This document shows, one piece after another, positions 26,721 to 34,326 of a stretch of 64,000 bases of DNA (within the stretch, counting starts at the first letter, position 1; each line of letters begins with the position of its first letter). The position numbers and the translations under genes are program-made. The notes below the pieces were generated by a model. The model ran no database searches. It worked only from the letters and a program-made list of their open reading frames with translations, and had not been told where the DNA came from. This DNA comes from AP-15 sp963737145 (GTDB lineage: Bacteria > Pseudomonadota > Alphaproteobacteria > ATCC43930 > CGMCC-115725): positions 124,001 through 188,000 of the forward strand of contig CAVTRO010000001.1 of assembly GCA_963737145.1 (NCBI GenBank). The letters run 5' to 3'.

Positions 26721-28313
26721 ATGGTGCGAGATCTGCGCGTGCTCGCGGCGGCGGGCGTGCTCGTGGCGGCGTTCATCTTACCGGATGCGTCATTCGCGCA
26801 AAAATCCGGCGGCATTCTCAAAATCGGTCATTTCGACAGCCCGGCCAGCATGTCAATGCTCGAGGAATCGACGGTCGCGGTCAACCGGCCGACGATGGGC
26901 GTATTCAACAATCTCGTCATTTTCAAACAGGACGAGCCGCAGAACACGCCGGAGACGATCGTGCCCGAGCTTGCCACCGAGTGGCGGTGGAGCGAGGACG
27001 GGACCGAACTGACCTTCCCGCTGCACCAGGGGGTCAAGTGGCATGACGGCAAGCCGTTCACGGCGGCCGACGTCAAATGCACGATCGATCTCCTGCAAGG
27101 AAAAGCGGCCGAAAAACTGCGGATCAATCCGCGCAAGTCGTGGTTCGAAAACGTATCGGAGGTGTCGACGAATGGCGACTACGAGGTCACCTTTCACCTG
27201 AAGCGGCCGCAGCCTTCGATGTTGTCGATGCTCGCGACCGGCTGGACGCCGATCTACCCATGTCACGTAACCCCGGCGCAGATGCGTCAACATCCGATCG
27301 GCACGGGACCGTTCAAATTTGTCGAGTTCAAGCCGAACCAGTCAATCACGTTGGTGGGCAATCCGGATTATTGGAAACCGGGGCGGCCCTTCCTCGACGG
27401 CATCGAATACCGGATCATCAAGGACGTATCGACGCGACTCCTCTCCTTCATCGCCGGCAAGGAGGACGTCTATTTTGGGGTCACGATGCCGCAATTGAAG
27501 GATGTAAAGACACAGCTGCCGCAGGCGATCTGCAATATGACGATACCCAATGTCAGCCGCAACCTTCTCGTTAACCGGAACGTCCCGCCGTTCGATAACA
27601 CGGAGCTGCGTCACGCGATGTCGCTGGCCCTCGACCGCCAGGCATTTGTCGACATCATCGCCGACGGGCAGGGAACCATCGGCGCCGTCATGCAGCCGCC
27701 GCCCGAGGGGATCTGGGGCATGCCGCCCTACGCGATGCGCAACCTGCCGGGCTATGACCCCGATGTCGCCAGCAGCCGCGCGCAAGCCCGCAAAATCATG
27801 GAGAAGCTGGGCTACGGCCCCAACAAGCGGCTGGCGCTTACCGTGACGACGCGCAATGTCCAGGCGTACCGCGACGCCGCCGTGGTCTTGATCGGCCAAC
27901 TGAAGGAGATCTACATTGACGCCGACCTCAACCCGATCGACACGACCCAGTGGTATCCGATGCTGATGCGCAAGGATTACAAGGTCGCCGTGAACGTCAC
28001 CGAGACGGCGGTCGATGATCCGGACGTGGCGTTCTACGAAAATTACGTGTGCGGCGCAGCGCGCAATTACACCGGCTATTGCAATGCCGAAGTCGACAAG
28101 CTGATCGACAAGCAATCGGCGGAGCCCGACGCGCAGAAGCGCAAGAAGATCGTGTGGGAAATCGAGCGCAAGCTGATCGAGGACGACGCCCGTCCGATCC
28201 TCTTCTACACCCGGGCCGCAAACTGCCGCGAGCCATACCTCAAGGGACTGACAACGATGGTCAACAGCATTTACAACGGCTCGCGCTTCGAAGATGTGTG
28301 GCTCGCCAACTGA
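26721..28313 (+). CDS. ABC transporter substrate-binding protein, family 5 (DppA/OppA type)
   Basis: 530 residues starting behind AGGAGGTAGGA. A signal peptide (LRVLAAAGVLVAAFILPDAS, cut after SFA) sends it to the periplasm. The family 5 pattern is clear: ETIVPELATEWRWSEDGTEL, TFPLHQGVKWHDGKPFTAAD, HPIGTGPFKFVEFKPNQSIT, LVGNPDYWKPGRPFLDGIEY and NTELRHAMSLALDRQ (with D for N). It binds peptides, nickel chelates or sugars for an ABC importer. No permease or ATPase gene is adjacent, so it is an orphan or uses components encoded elsewhere. Confidence 0.92.
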   Translation: MVRDLRVLAAAGVLVAAFILPDASFAQKSGGILKIGHFDSPASMSMLEESTVAVNRPTMGVFNNLVIFKQDEPQNTPETIVPELATEWRWSEDGTELTFPLHQGVKWHDGKPFTAADVKCTIDLLQGKAAEKLRINPRKSWFENVSEVSTNGDYEVTFHLKRPQPSMLSMLATGWTPIYPCHVTPAQMRQHPIGTGPFKFVEFKPNQSITLVGNPDYWKPGRPFLDGIEYRIIKDVSTRLLSFIAGKEDVYFGVTMPQLKDVKTQLPQAICNMTIPNVSRNLLVNRNVPPFDNTELRHAMSLALDRQAFVDIIADGQGTIGAVMQPPPEGIWGMPPYAMRNLPGYDPDVASSRAQARKIMEKLGYGPNKRLALTVTTRNVQAYRDAAVVLIGQLKEIYIDADLNPIDTTQWYPMLMRKDYKVAVNVTETAVDDPDVAFYENYVCGAARNYTGYCNAEVDKLIDKQSAEPDAQKRKKIVWEIERKLIEDDARPILFYTRAANCREPYLKGLTTMVNSIYNGSRFEDVWLAN

Positions 28314-28368
28314 GCCTTCTGACGGCGCAGCGCCGGGAGTAAAGCCGCGAGCGGCAAAATGGGCGCGC

Positions 28369-28759
28369 CTAGCGGATCAGGACGATCTCGAACTCCGACA
28401 CCTAGGCTCGCCCAAACCCGGTCTGCCGTGACCACAGGGCACCCGAGCCTTTCACCCAGAGCCAAACAAGCCCGATCGCCGAGCGATAGACCGGCGCGGC
28501 GGCTGAGAGAGCGCAGTCGTGACGCACTGCGCGCCTGTGGCGCGTCAAAGGAGATAACACGTAAATCCATTGCGGATACCGCCGCATCCGCCTGTGCTTC
28601 GTTCAGACCATCATCATTCAACTTCGTCAGGACCTCGCAAAGGTTAACGGTGCTGATGGTCGCCCCGATGAGCCGTCGCGGATCGAGATCGCTGAACCGT
28701 TCATCCTTGAGTGCTGCGAGTATCGCGGAAGCATCGGCGACGATTTCCTGCTCATTCAC
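28369..28759 (-). CDS. PIN-domain ribonuclease toxin (frame broken near C-terminus)
   Basis: The start GTG at 28759 overlaps the antitoxin stop by eight bases. PIN acidic residues are in VADASAILAAL (Asp), VNLCEVLTKL (Glu), GLSLGDRACLALG (Asp) and CPVVTADRVWASLG (Asp). At 28390-28395 the plus strand reads GAACTC; removing one A (GACTC) gives the family-typical ending VGVEIVLIR and a stop at 28369, for 129 residues. Without this correction the frame runs on to 28271 into the neighbouring gene with a non-homologous tail. As a VapC-type toxin it would cleave RNA unless bound by the antitoxin encoded just upstream. Confidence 0.82.
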
Positions 28760-28997
28760 GCGCCGCCTCTTCGCGCCGCTCGGCAATCAGCTCCGCCACC
28801 AGGTCGCGACCTGAGCTATGGCGAGCGACAATCCGCTGCGCTTCTCTCAGGGCTTGTTCCTTGGTACGCAGCCGCAATTCCCCTTCGCCGACCGCTTCGA
28901 TCAGCAGTTCATCGCCTGGCTTCAGGCCGGCCGCCGCGCGGCATTCCGCCGGGATTACGATGCGACCCTGCTGATTGATCCGAGCCCGCGCCTGCAT
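28752..28997 (-). CDS. AbrB/SpoVT-type antitoxin
   Basis: 81 residues. The N-terminal MQARARINQQGRIVIPAECR, AAGLKPGDELLIEAVG and GELRLRTKEQ form the swapped-hairpin AbrB DNA-binding fold, and the C-terminal helix AQRIVARHSSGRDLVAELIA would wrap the PIN toxin. It is the upstream gene of the pair and overlaps the toxin by eight bases, the usual toxin-antitoxin arrangement. A perfect palindrome lies 37 bases upstream of its start and is a candidate autoregulatory operator. Confidence 0.85.
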   Translation of the reverse strand: MQARARINQQGRIVIPAECRAAAGLKPGDELLIEAVGEGELRLRTKEQALREAQRIVARHSSGRDLVAELIAERREEAARE

Positions 28998-29033
28998 GAC
29001 ACATCACCGCATATCTGTCATAATGCAATCTAT

Positions 29034-29052
29034 ATGGCATTTCCAATGCCAT
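29034..29052. promoter_or_regulatory. Palindromic operator candidate of the toxin-antitoxin pair
   Basis: ATGGCATT and AATGCCAT form perfect 8-base arms around TCC, in the 76-base gap between the divergent antitoxin and the MetE-like gene. AbrB-type antitoxins usually bind such palindromes to repress their own operon. Because the gap is shared, the same site could affect the methyltransferase gene. Confidence 0.55.
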
Positions 29053-29073
29053 TAGATAAGGGAGCAGCGACCG

Positions 29074-30249
29074 ATGCTGAAAACCACCCGCGATATGATA
29101 TTGCCGACGGCGATCACCGGGTCTTATCCGCGACCTGTGTGGTATGACGCGAGCCTCGGCGGGAGGTCGTTCAAGGCGGCTCTCGGCAACTCGTTGTTTC
29201 GCGAGCAATATCTCGACGCGGTCGCGGCGATCATCAATGCGCAGGAGGCGGCGGGGCTCGACATTGTGACGGACGGCGACAGCCGCTTCGATCTCGCAGT
29301 CGGCGGCAAATCGTGGTTCTTCTATCCGATCGAGCGGCTGGGCGGCATTCACGGCCACCGCAGCACGTCGCAAGGCTGGATGGCGCGGCACGACATCCGC
29401 CCTGGCAAGATATTGTGGGAGGTGCAGGAAGCCTATCAGCCGGCGATCGTCAAAGACAAATTGACCCGCGGCCCGCTCGAATATGCCGCATTGTGGCAGA
29501 TCGCGCAGCGGCTCAGCGACCGGCCGGTCAAATTCGGCGCGATCTGCGCGCCGGCCCTGGCGAGCATGCTGTGGAACGAACACTACGCCGACCACCGGGC
29601 GATGGTGCTCGATCTCTGCGACATCATGAATGCCGAATTGCGCGAACTGGCCGCCGCCAGCTGCCCGGTGATCCAGGTCGAAGAGCCACGCCACCATGGC
29701 CTCTCGACCCGTCCGGACTGCAGCGATGCCGAGCTCGAATTCCAGACCGAAGCATTCAACCGCCAGCTCGCCGGCGTCGATGCCGAGATCTGGGTGCACA
29801 CCTGCTGGGGCAATCCCAACCAGCAGCGCGTCTATTGGGAGGTGCCGAGCTATGAGCGCGCCCTGCCCTATCTGCTGCAACTCAATGCCGACGTCATCAC
29901 TTTCGAATGCGCCAGCAATGACGGCAAAGACCTGCCGCTCTTCGCCAGACACAAGACCGACAAGAAGATCGGCATCGGCGTCGTCAACCACTGCAATACC
30001 GTCGTCGAGCCGGCCGAGCACGTCGCCGGGCTGATCCGCAAGGCGCTCGAATACATCCCGCCCGAGCGCCTCGTCATCACGACCGATTGCGGCTTCGGCC
30101 GCGAGGGCCTCAGCCGCCGCATCGCTTACTATAAATGCGTCGCGCTCGTCGAAGGCACGAATATCGTGCGCCACGAGCTGGGCCTGCCCGAAGCCCACAT
30201 CCGCGCCGCCGACCCCAAACTCTATTTCGCCGGGGTGGGCGAAGGCTGA
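29074..30249 (+). CDS. Cobalamin-independent methionine synthase (MetE) C-terminal-like protein
   Basis: 391 residues, the catalytic half of MetE without the N-terminal domain. The start LPTAITGSYPRPVWYDASLG is the MetE-like barrel motif; zinc ligands are suggested by VHTCWGN (His, Cys), FECASND (Glu) and TTDCGFGREG (Cys). VIQVEEPRHHG is the other conserved strand. Such short proteins occur widely in soil bacteria and may transfer methyl groups from other donors or act as archaeal-type MetE; the exact reaction is unproven. The start is preceded by GGGAG. It is transcribed away from the toxin-antitoxin pair. Confidence 0.85.
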   Translation: MLKTTRDMILPTAITGSYPRPVWYDASLGGRSFKAALGNSLFREQYLDAVAAIINAQEAAGLDIVTDGDSRFDLAVGGKSWFFYPIERLGGIHGHRSTSQGWMARHDIRPGKILWEVQEAYQPAIVKDKLTRGPLEYAALWQIAQRLSDRPVKFGAICAPALASMLWNEHYADHRAMVLDLCDIMNAELRELAAASCPVIQVEEPRHHGLSTRPDCSDAELEFQTEAFNRQLAGVDAEIWVHTCWGNPNQQRVYWEVPSYERALPYLLQLNADVITFECASNDGKDLPLFARHKTDKKIGIGVVNHCNTVVEPAEHVAGLIRKALEYIPPERLVITTDCGFGREGLSRRIAYYKCVALVEGTNIVRHELGLPEAHIRAADPKLYFAGVGEG

Positions 30250-30392
30250 CAACGAGCTTGCGCCGACCGGCAAACGAGACCGCCAAAACGTTTATCGGCG
30301 TCCGAGGATCTGAGCCCCGCTCCACCGTTCAGGGGACAGAGGGAGGTTGAGGTGGGACTTGCGCAAGCCTCTGGAATCCCCACCTCACCTCG

Positions 30393-30419
30393 CCCCTCTC
30401 CGCTCCTAAGGGCAGGGGG
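30393..30419. repeat. Degenerate REP-type palindrome
   Basis: CCCCTCTCCGCTCCTAAGGG followed by CAGGGGG is an imperfect relative of the hairpins at 8793 and 15504, located between the MetE-like gene and def. Confidence 0.55.
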
Positions 30420-30473
30420 AGACGTGCGGCTTGGAGCATTGACGCTGAGCGAGCTGCCGCTTAACTAATTGGC

Positions 30474-31001
30474 ATGGCTCAGCTTCCGATCATTACGGCT
30501 CCCGACCCCCGGCTCAAGATCAAGGCGCGGCCGGTGCCTGCGGTCGACCACAAGACCCGGCGCCTGATGGACGACATGCTCGACACGATGTACGGGGCGA
30601 TCGGCATCGGTCTCGCCGCCCCGCAAGTCGGGCAATCGAGCCGGGTCATCGTCCTCGATGTCGCGCGGGAAGGCGAGAAGCCGCAGCCGCTCCAGCTCGC
30701 TAATCCGGAAATCCTGTGGCGGTCGCCCGAATTGACGACCGGCAATGAAGGCTGCCTGTCCCTCCCGGAACACTACGCCGAGGTCACGCGCCCGGCGAAG
30801 ATCCGGCTGCGCTACCTCGATTACCAGAACGAAATCCGCGAGATCGAGGCGTCGGGGCTGCTCGCGATGTGCGTTCAGCATGAGATCGATCACCTCGACG
30901 GCGTCCTCTTTGTCGATCATATCTCCTCACTGAAGCGCGGGATGATCCTGCGCAAGCTCGCCAAGGCCAAGCGCAGCCGGGTACCTGCGACCGCTGCCTG
31001 A
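30474..31001 (+). CDS. def: Peptide deformylase
   Basis: 175 residues with all three motifs: GIGLAAPQVG (motif 1), EGCLSLP (motif 2, Cys metal ligand) and QHEIDHLDG (motif 3, HExxH). It removes the formyl group from the initiator methionine of new proteins. It starts the def-fmt-truA cluster, an arrangement common in Alphaproteobacteria and chemically sensible because Fmt adds the formyl group that Def later removes. fmt follows closely. Confidence 0.97.
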   Translation: MAQLPIITAPDPRLKIKARPVPAVDHKTRRLMDDMLDTMYGAIGIGLAAPQVGQSSRVIVLDVAREGEKPQPLQLANPEILWRSPELTTGNEGCLSLPEHYAEVTRPAKIRLRYLDYQNEIREIEASGLLAMCVQHEIDHLDGVLFVDHISSLKRGMILRKLAKAKRSRVPATAA

Positions 31002-31072
31002 CCCCAGAGGTTAACCCTGGAGGGGTAAGGATAAACACGATCGGTCCGAGGCCGCGTCTCGATCTCGTTTTC

Positions 31073-31993
31073 ATGGGCACGCCGGCTTTCGCTGCGACGA
31101 TCCTGGGCGCGCTGATCGAGGCCGGGCACCGGATCGTTGCCGTCTACACGCAGCCGCCGCGCCCCGCCGGCCGCGGGCACCGGCCGCAACCCTCGCCGGT
31201 TCAATCCTTCGCGACACGGCACGGCTTCCGAGTCCGCTGCCCCGCGACCTTACGGAACGAAGCCGAGCAAGCCGCCTTCGCCGCGCTCGGCGCCGATGCC
31301 GCGGTGGTCGCCGCGTACGGCCTGCTTTTGCCGCCACCGATCCTGACGGCGCCGCGCCTCGGCTGTCTCAATGTGCATGCCTCGCTGTTGCCGCGCTGGC
31401 GCGGCGCCGCGCCGATCCAGCGGGCATTGCTCGCCGACGATCGGGAGACCGGAATCACGATCATGCAGATGGAGGAAGGGCTTGATACGGGCCCGATCGT
31501 GGTGCAGGAAACGGTGGCGATCGCGCCCAATGCGACATCCGCCGGCCTCTCGGCCGAGCTCGCGATTCTCGGCGGGCGACTGATGCTGGAGGCGCTCGAC
31601 GCGGTTGCCGAAGGCCGGCTTGCCGGCACGCCACAGCCGTCGGAGGGCGTTACCTATGCGCCCAAGATCGGCCGGGAGGAAGGCCGGCTCGATTGGCGGC
31701 TGCATTCGCCCGATCTGGAGCGGCGGGTCCGGGCGCTGGACCCCTGGCCGGGGAGTTATTTCGAGATCGGGAGCGAGAGGATCCGGGTGCACGCGGCGGT
31801 CGATCTGCCGGGTCCGGCCGGAGGCGTGCCGGGCACCGTGCTCGACGACCGCTTGAGCGTTGCGTGCGGCGAGGGCGTCCTGCGCCTCTTGCGGCTGCAG
31901 CGGCCGGGCCGCGCCGTGCTCGACGCCGCAGCCTTCCTGCGCGGATTTCCGATCCCTCCCGGGACGAGGCTGCCGTGCCCCGCTACAAGCTGA
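31073..31993 (+). CDS. fmt: Methionyl-tRNA formyltransferase (true start uncertain)
   Basis: At least 306 residues. Markers are FMGTPAFAATILGALIEAGH (counting the residue before the ATG), NVHASLLPRWRGAAPIQRAL, the catalytic region, and EGVTYAPKIGREEGRLDW from the C-terminal domain. The family normally begins about ten residues before MGTP. In frame upstream, PRLDLVF is present, but no ATG, GTG or TTG exists; an ATA at 31031 stands five bases after GGAGGGG at 31019-31025, which suggests either a rare ATA start or a base error. The span given begins at the first regular ATG. It formylates initiator Met-tRNA. Confidence 0.93.
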   Translation: MGTPAFAATILGALIEAGHRIVAVYTQPPRPAGRGHRPQPSPVQSFATRHGFRVRCPATLRNEAEQAAFAALGADAAVVAAYGLLLPPPILTAPRLGCLNVHASLLPRWRGAAPIQRALLADDRETGITIMQMEEGLDTGPIVVQETVAIAPNATSAGLSAELAILGGRLMLEALDAVAEGRLAGTPQPSEGVTYAPKIGREEGRLDWRLHSPDLERRVRALDPWPGSYFEIGSERIRVHAAVDLPGPAGGVPGTVLDDRLSVACGEGVLRLLRLQRPGRAVLDAAAFLRGFPIPPGTRLPCPATS

Positions 31994-32721
31994 CCATCGA
32001 ATATGACGGCGGCGGGCTGGTTGGCTGGCAGCGTCAGGCGAACGGCCTTTCGATACAAGAGGCGTTCGAAACCGCGTTCCACAGATTTTGCGGGGAGACG
32101 GTCACGGTCCACGGGGCGGGGCGGACTGACGCGGGCGTGCATGCATTGGCGCAGACCGCGCATCTCGACCTCGCTCGCGCGGTCGAGCCGGAGGTGCTGC
32201 GCGGCGCCGTCAACCATTATCTGCGGCCAAATGCGATCAGCCTCGTTGCCGCCGAGCGGGTTTGCGACGAGTTCGACGCCCGGCTGTCGGCGCTCGGCCG
32301 GGTTTATCTCTATCGCATCCTGAACCGCCGCGCGCCGCCGGCGCTCGAACGCAGCCGGGTGTGGCATGTCCCTCCAACTCTCGACCTCGACGCGATGCGC
32401 GCCGGCGCCGATCGCCTCGTCGGGCACCACGATTTTTCGACATTTCGCAACTCGCTGTGCCAAGCGAGGTCGCCACTGAAGACGCTCGACGCGCTGGAAG
32501 TCCGCCGCGCCGGCGAGGAAATCCATATCACCGCGCGCGCCCGCTCGTTTTTGCATCATCAGGTGCGCAACATGGCCGGCACATTGAAGCTGGTCGGCCT
32601 CGGGCGATGGCGTCCCGACGATGTGGCCCGCGCGCTCGCGGCCCGCGATCGCCGCGCCGGTGGCCCGACCGCACCGCCCGAAGGCCTTTATCTCGTCGAA
32701 ATCCGTTATCCGCCGCGCTGA
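31975..32721 (+). CDS. truA: tRNA pseudouridine(38-40) synthase
   Basis: 248 residues from a GTG at 31975 (PRYKLTIEYDGGGLVGWQRQ), overlapping the end of fmt by 19 bases, so it is probably translationally coupled. The catalytic Asp is in GAGRTDAGVHALAQ; FLHHQVRNMAGTLKLVG and APPEGLYLVEIRYP are conserved C-terminal segments. It converts uridines 38-40 of the tRNA anticodon stem to pseudouridine. Length is normal. Confidence 0.96.
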   Translation: MPRYKLTIEYDGGGLVGWQRQANGLSIQEAFETAFHRFCGETVTVHGAGRTDAGVHALAQTAHLDLARAVEPEVLRGAVNHYLRPNAISLVAAERVCDEFDARLSALGRVYLYRILNRRAPPALERSRVWHVPPTLDLDAMRAGADRLVGHHDFSTFRNSLCQARSPLKTLDALEVRRAGEEIHITARARSFLHHQVRNMAGTLKLVGLGRWRPDDVARALAARDRRAGGPTAPPEGLYLVEIRYPPR

Positions 32722-32728
32722 GACGTCC

Positions 32729-33376
32729 TCAGCGGAAGAATTCGATCTTCGCCTCGCGGAACCAGAGAAAATTGGCCGGTGCGGCCGAAATCGGCCCGTT
32801 GATCGCAAAGACCGCGATCTCGAACCTGTCGCCGGGGGCGACGGGATTGGCGAGCACCAGGCGGTGCGGCATGTTGAACCCCTGGATCGTGCCGGGGCTC
32901 GGCCGGCCAGCCGCGCGGGGCAATTCGCCGTTCACCCAGATTTCCGCGTAATCATCAACGTTCACGCGCAGCACCGTCATCGCGCCGGAGGTGTCGAAAC
33001 CCGCGGCATTTACCGGTATCGTCAGCCTTGTGCGGTACCAGAAGAACGACACCATGCCGCCGCCCCGCCTGGCGCCCAAATCGTCGGCGGCAACCACCGG
33101 CCACGCCGAATCGTCAAAGCCGCTCACCCCGGCGTAAGGCTCGATGTCGTACGTCGTCCTGAATTCGGGCATCGCGTCCGCCAATGCCGGGCACTCGACG
33201 ATCTTCGCCTCCATCGCCCTCCACTGCGCGTCGAATACCGCCGATCCTTCGACAGTCATCATATCGACCACATGCGCCGGCGGCAGCAACGGTGCGCTCT
33301 GCGGGTGAGGCACGCGCAAAGGCGGCTTTGGCGGCGCGATAGAAGCGGTGGGCCTGGTCCGTTTGTTATCGGGCAT
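32729..33376 (-). CDS. Conserved protein with galactose-binding-like (jelly-roll) domain
   Basis: 215 residues from the ATG at 33376 (MPDNKRTRPTASIAPPKPPL). After a Pro-rich lead (about 1-45) comes a beta-sandwich pattern: GFDDSAWPVVAADDLGARRG, VSFFWYRTRLTIPV, TVLRVNVDDYAEIWVNGELP and GDRFEIAVFAINGPIS. This resembles carbohydrate-binding domains of glycoside hydrolases and the N-terminal part of some SMP-30/gluconolactonase-like proteins. No catalytic domain is attached, and no signal peptide is evident. It is convergent with truA. Confidence 0.65.
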   Translation of the reverse strand: MPDNKRTRPTASIAPPKPPLRVPHPQSAPLLPPAHVVDMMTVEGSAVFDAQWRAMEAKIVECPALADAMPEFRTTYDIEPYAGVSGFDDSAWPVVAADDLGARRGGGMVSFFWYRTRLTIPVNAAGFDTSGAMTVLRVNVDDYAEIWVNGELPRAAGRPSPGTIQGFNMPHRLVLANPVAPGDRFEIAVFAINGPISAAPANFLWFREAKIEFFR

Positions 33377-33417
33377 TATTGTTTCTCTTTCCGGCGGCTT
33401 AAGCTCCGGGGTGAGCA

Positions 33418-33490
33418 CCCTCTCCCGCCGTGCGGGAGAGGGGCTAATCCATTTGCTCTCAGCTCCTCTCCCGCAGCATTGCGAGAGAGG
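33418..33490. repeat. Pair of REP-type palindromes
   Basis: CCCTCTCCCGC at 33418-33428 pairs perfectly with 33432-33442 around CGT; a second imperfect unit (CCTCTCCCGC...GCGAGAGAGG) lies at about 33465-33490. They separate the jelly-roll gene from the GST gene. Confidence 0.75.
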
Positions 33491-33499
33491 TAGGCAAAC

Positions 33500-34222
33500 T
33501 CACGCCGGGGCCGGGATGGCGCGCTGGTTGTACATGATGTTGCGCATCTGAGCCCGCTCCGCCTCGGTCAATGTGGCGGGGTCGACGCGCAGATTGTTGC
33601 CGGTCTCCATCCCGCGCTTGACCGCGGGGCGGCTGCCGACCTCGTCGAACCAGCGTTTGAAATATTTGAACTCACTGATGTCCTGCCCCTGGGCCTCGGC
33701 GTTGACGGTCCACGGGTAGGAAATCATGTCGGCAATCGTGTACTCGTCGCCGGAGAGGTAGGGCCGGTCGTAAAGCCGGTTGTTCATCACGCCATAAAGC
33801 CTGTTTGCTTCGTCGGTGAAGCGGCGGATCGCATAGGTCAGGTCGCCGGCATCGGGCCCGGCGCGGCGGAAATGCCCGCATTCACCGAGCTTCGGGCCCT
33901 GATTGGCCATCTGCCATATCACCCACTGCGTGACCTCGTATTTCCCGCGAAGGTCCTGCGGGAAAAAGCGGCCTTCCTTTTCCGCGAGATACATCATGAT
34001 CGCGCCTGATTCAAAAATGCTGATCGGCGCGCCGCCGCCCTTGGGGTTGTGGTCGACCAATACCGGCATGCGGTGGTTGGGATTGATCTTCAGGAAATCG
34101 GGTTTGAACTGGTCGCCGCGCCCGATATTGCAGGGAACCAAATTGTAATCGAGACCCAATTCTTCGAGCAGGATCGTGACCTTTTTCCCGTTCGGCGTCG
34201 GCCAAAAGTGGATATCGAGCAT
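33500..34222 (-). CDS. Glutathione S-transferase, YghU/Ure2p-like
   Basis: 240 residues behind AAGGAG. The thioredoxin-like N-terminal domain has FWPTPNGKKVTILLEELGLD (the Thr/Asn site of the Nu/YghU class), INPNHRMPVLVDHNP and ISIFESGAIMMYLAEKEGRF, the glutathione-contact segment with Glu-Ser. The all-helical C-terminal domain includes YLSGDEYTIADMISYPW. Members use glutathione for disulfide-bond or peroxide reduction. The neighbouring genes give no clear pathway. Confidence 0.92.
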   Translation of the reverse strand: MLDIHFWPTPNGKKVTILLEELGLDYNLVPCNIGRGDQFKPDFLKINPNHRMPVLVDHNPKGGGAPISIFESGAIMMYLAEKEGRFFPQDLRGKYEVTQWVIWQMANQGPKLGECGHFRRAGPDAGDLTYAIRRFTDEANRLYGVMNNRLYDRPYLSGDEYTIADMISYPWTVNAEAQGQDISEFKYFKRWFDEVGSRPAVKRGMETGNNLRVDPATLTEAERAQMRNIMYNQRAIPAPA

Positions 34223-34326
34223 CGCAAGCTCCTTTTACGTTTGCAGACGTGGTGGGCCCTCGCGTGAACGATAGCGCCCTCAGGGCTCCCTGTCACCGTC
34301 TTGGGTCGCCCAAGGGAGCACCCCGA

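Noticed and set aside
28271..28368. Extended C-terminus of the PIN toxin
   Set aside because: It overlaps the solute-binding protein gene and lacks homology; one base correction gives the family-typical end at 28369.
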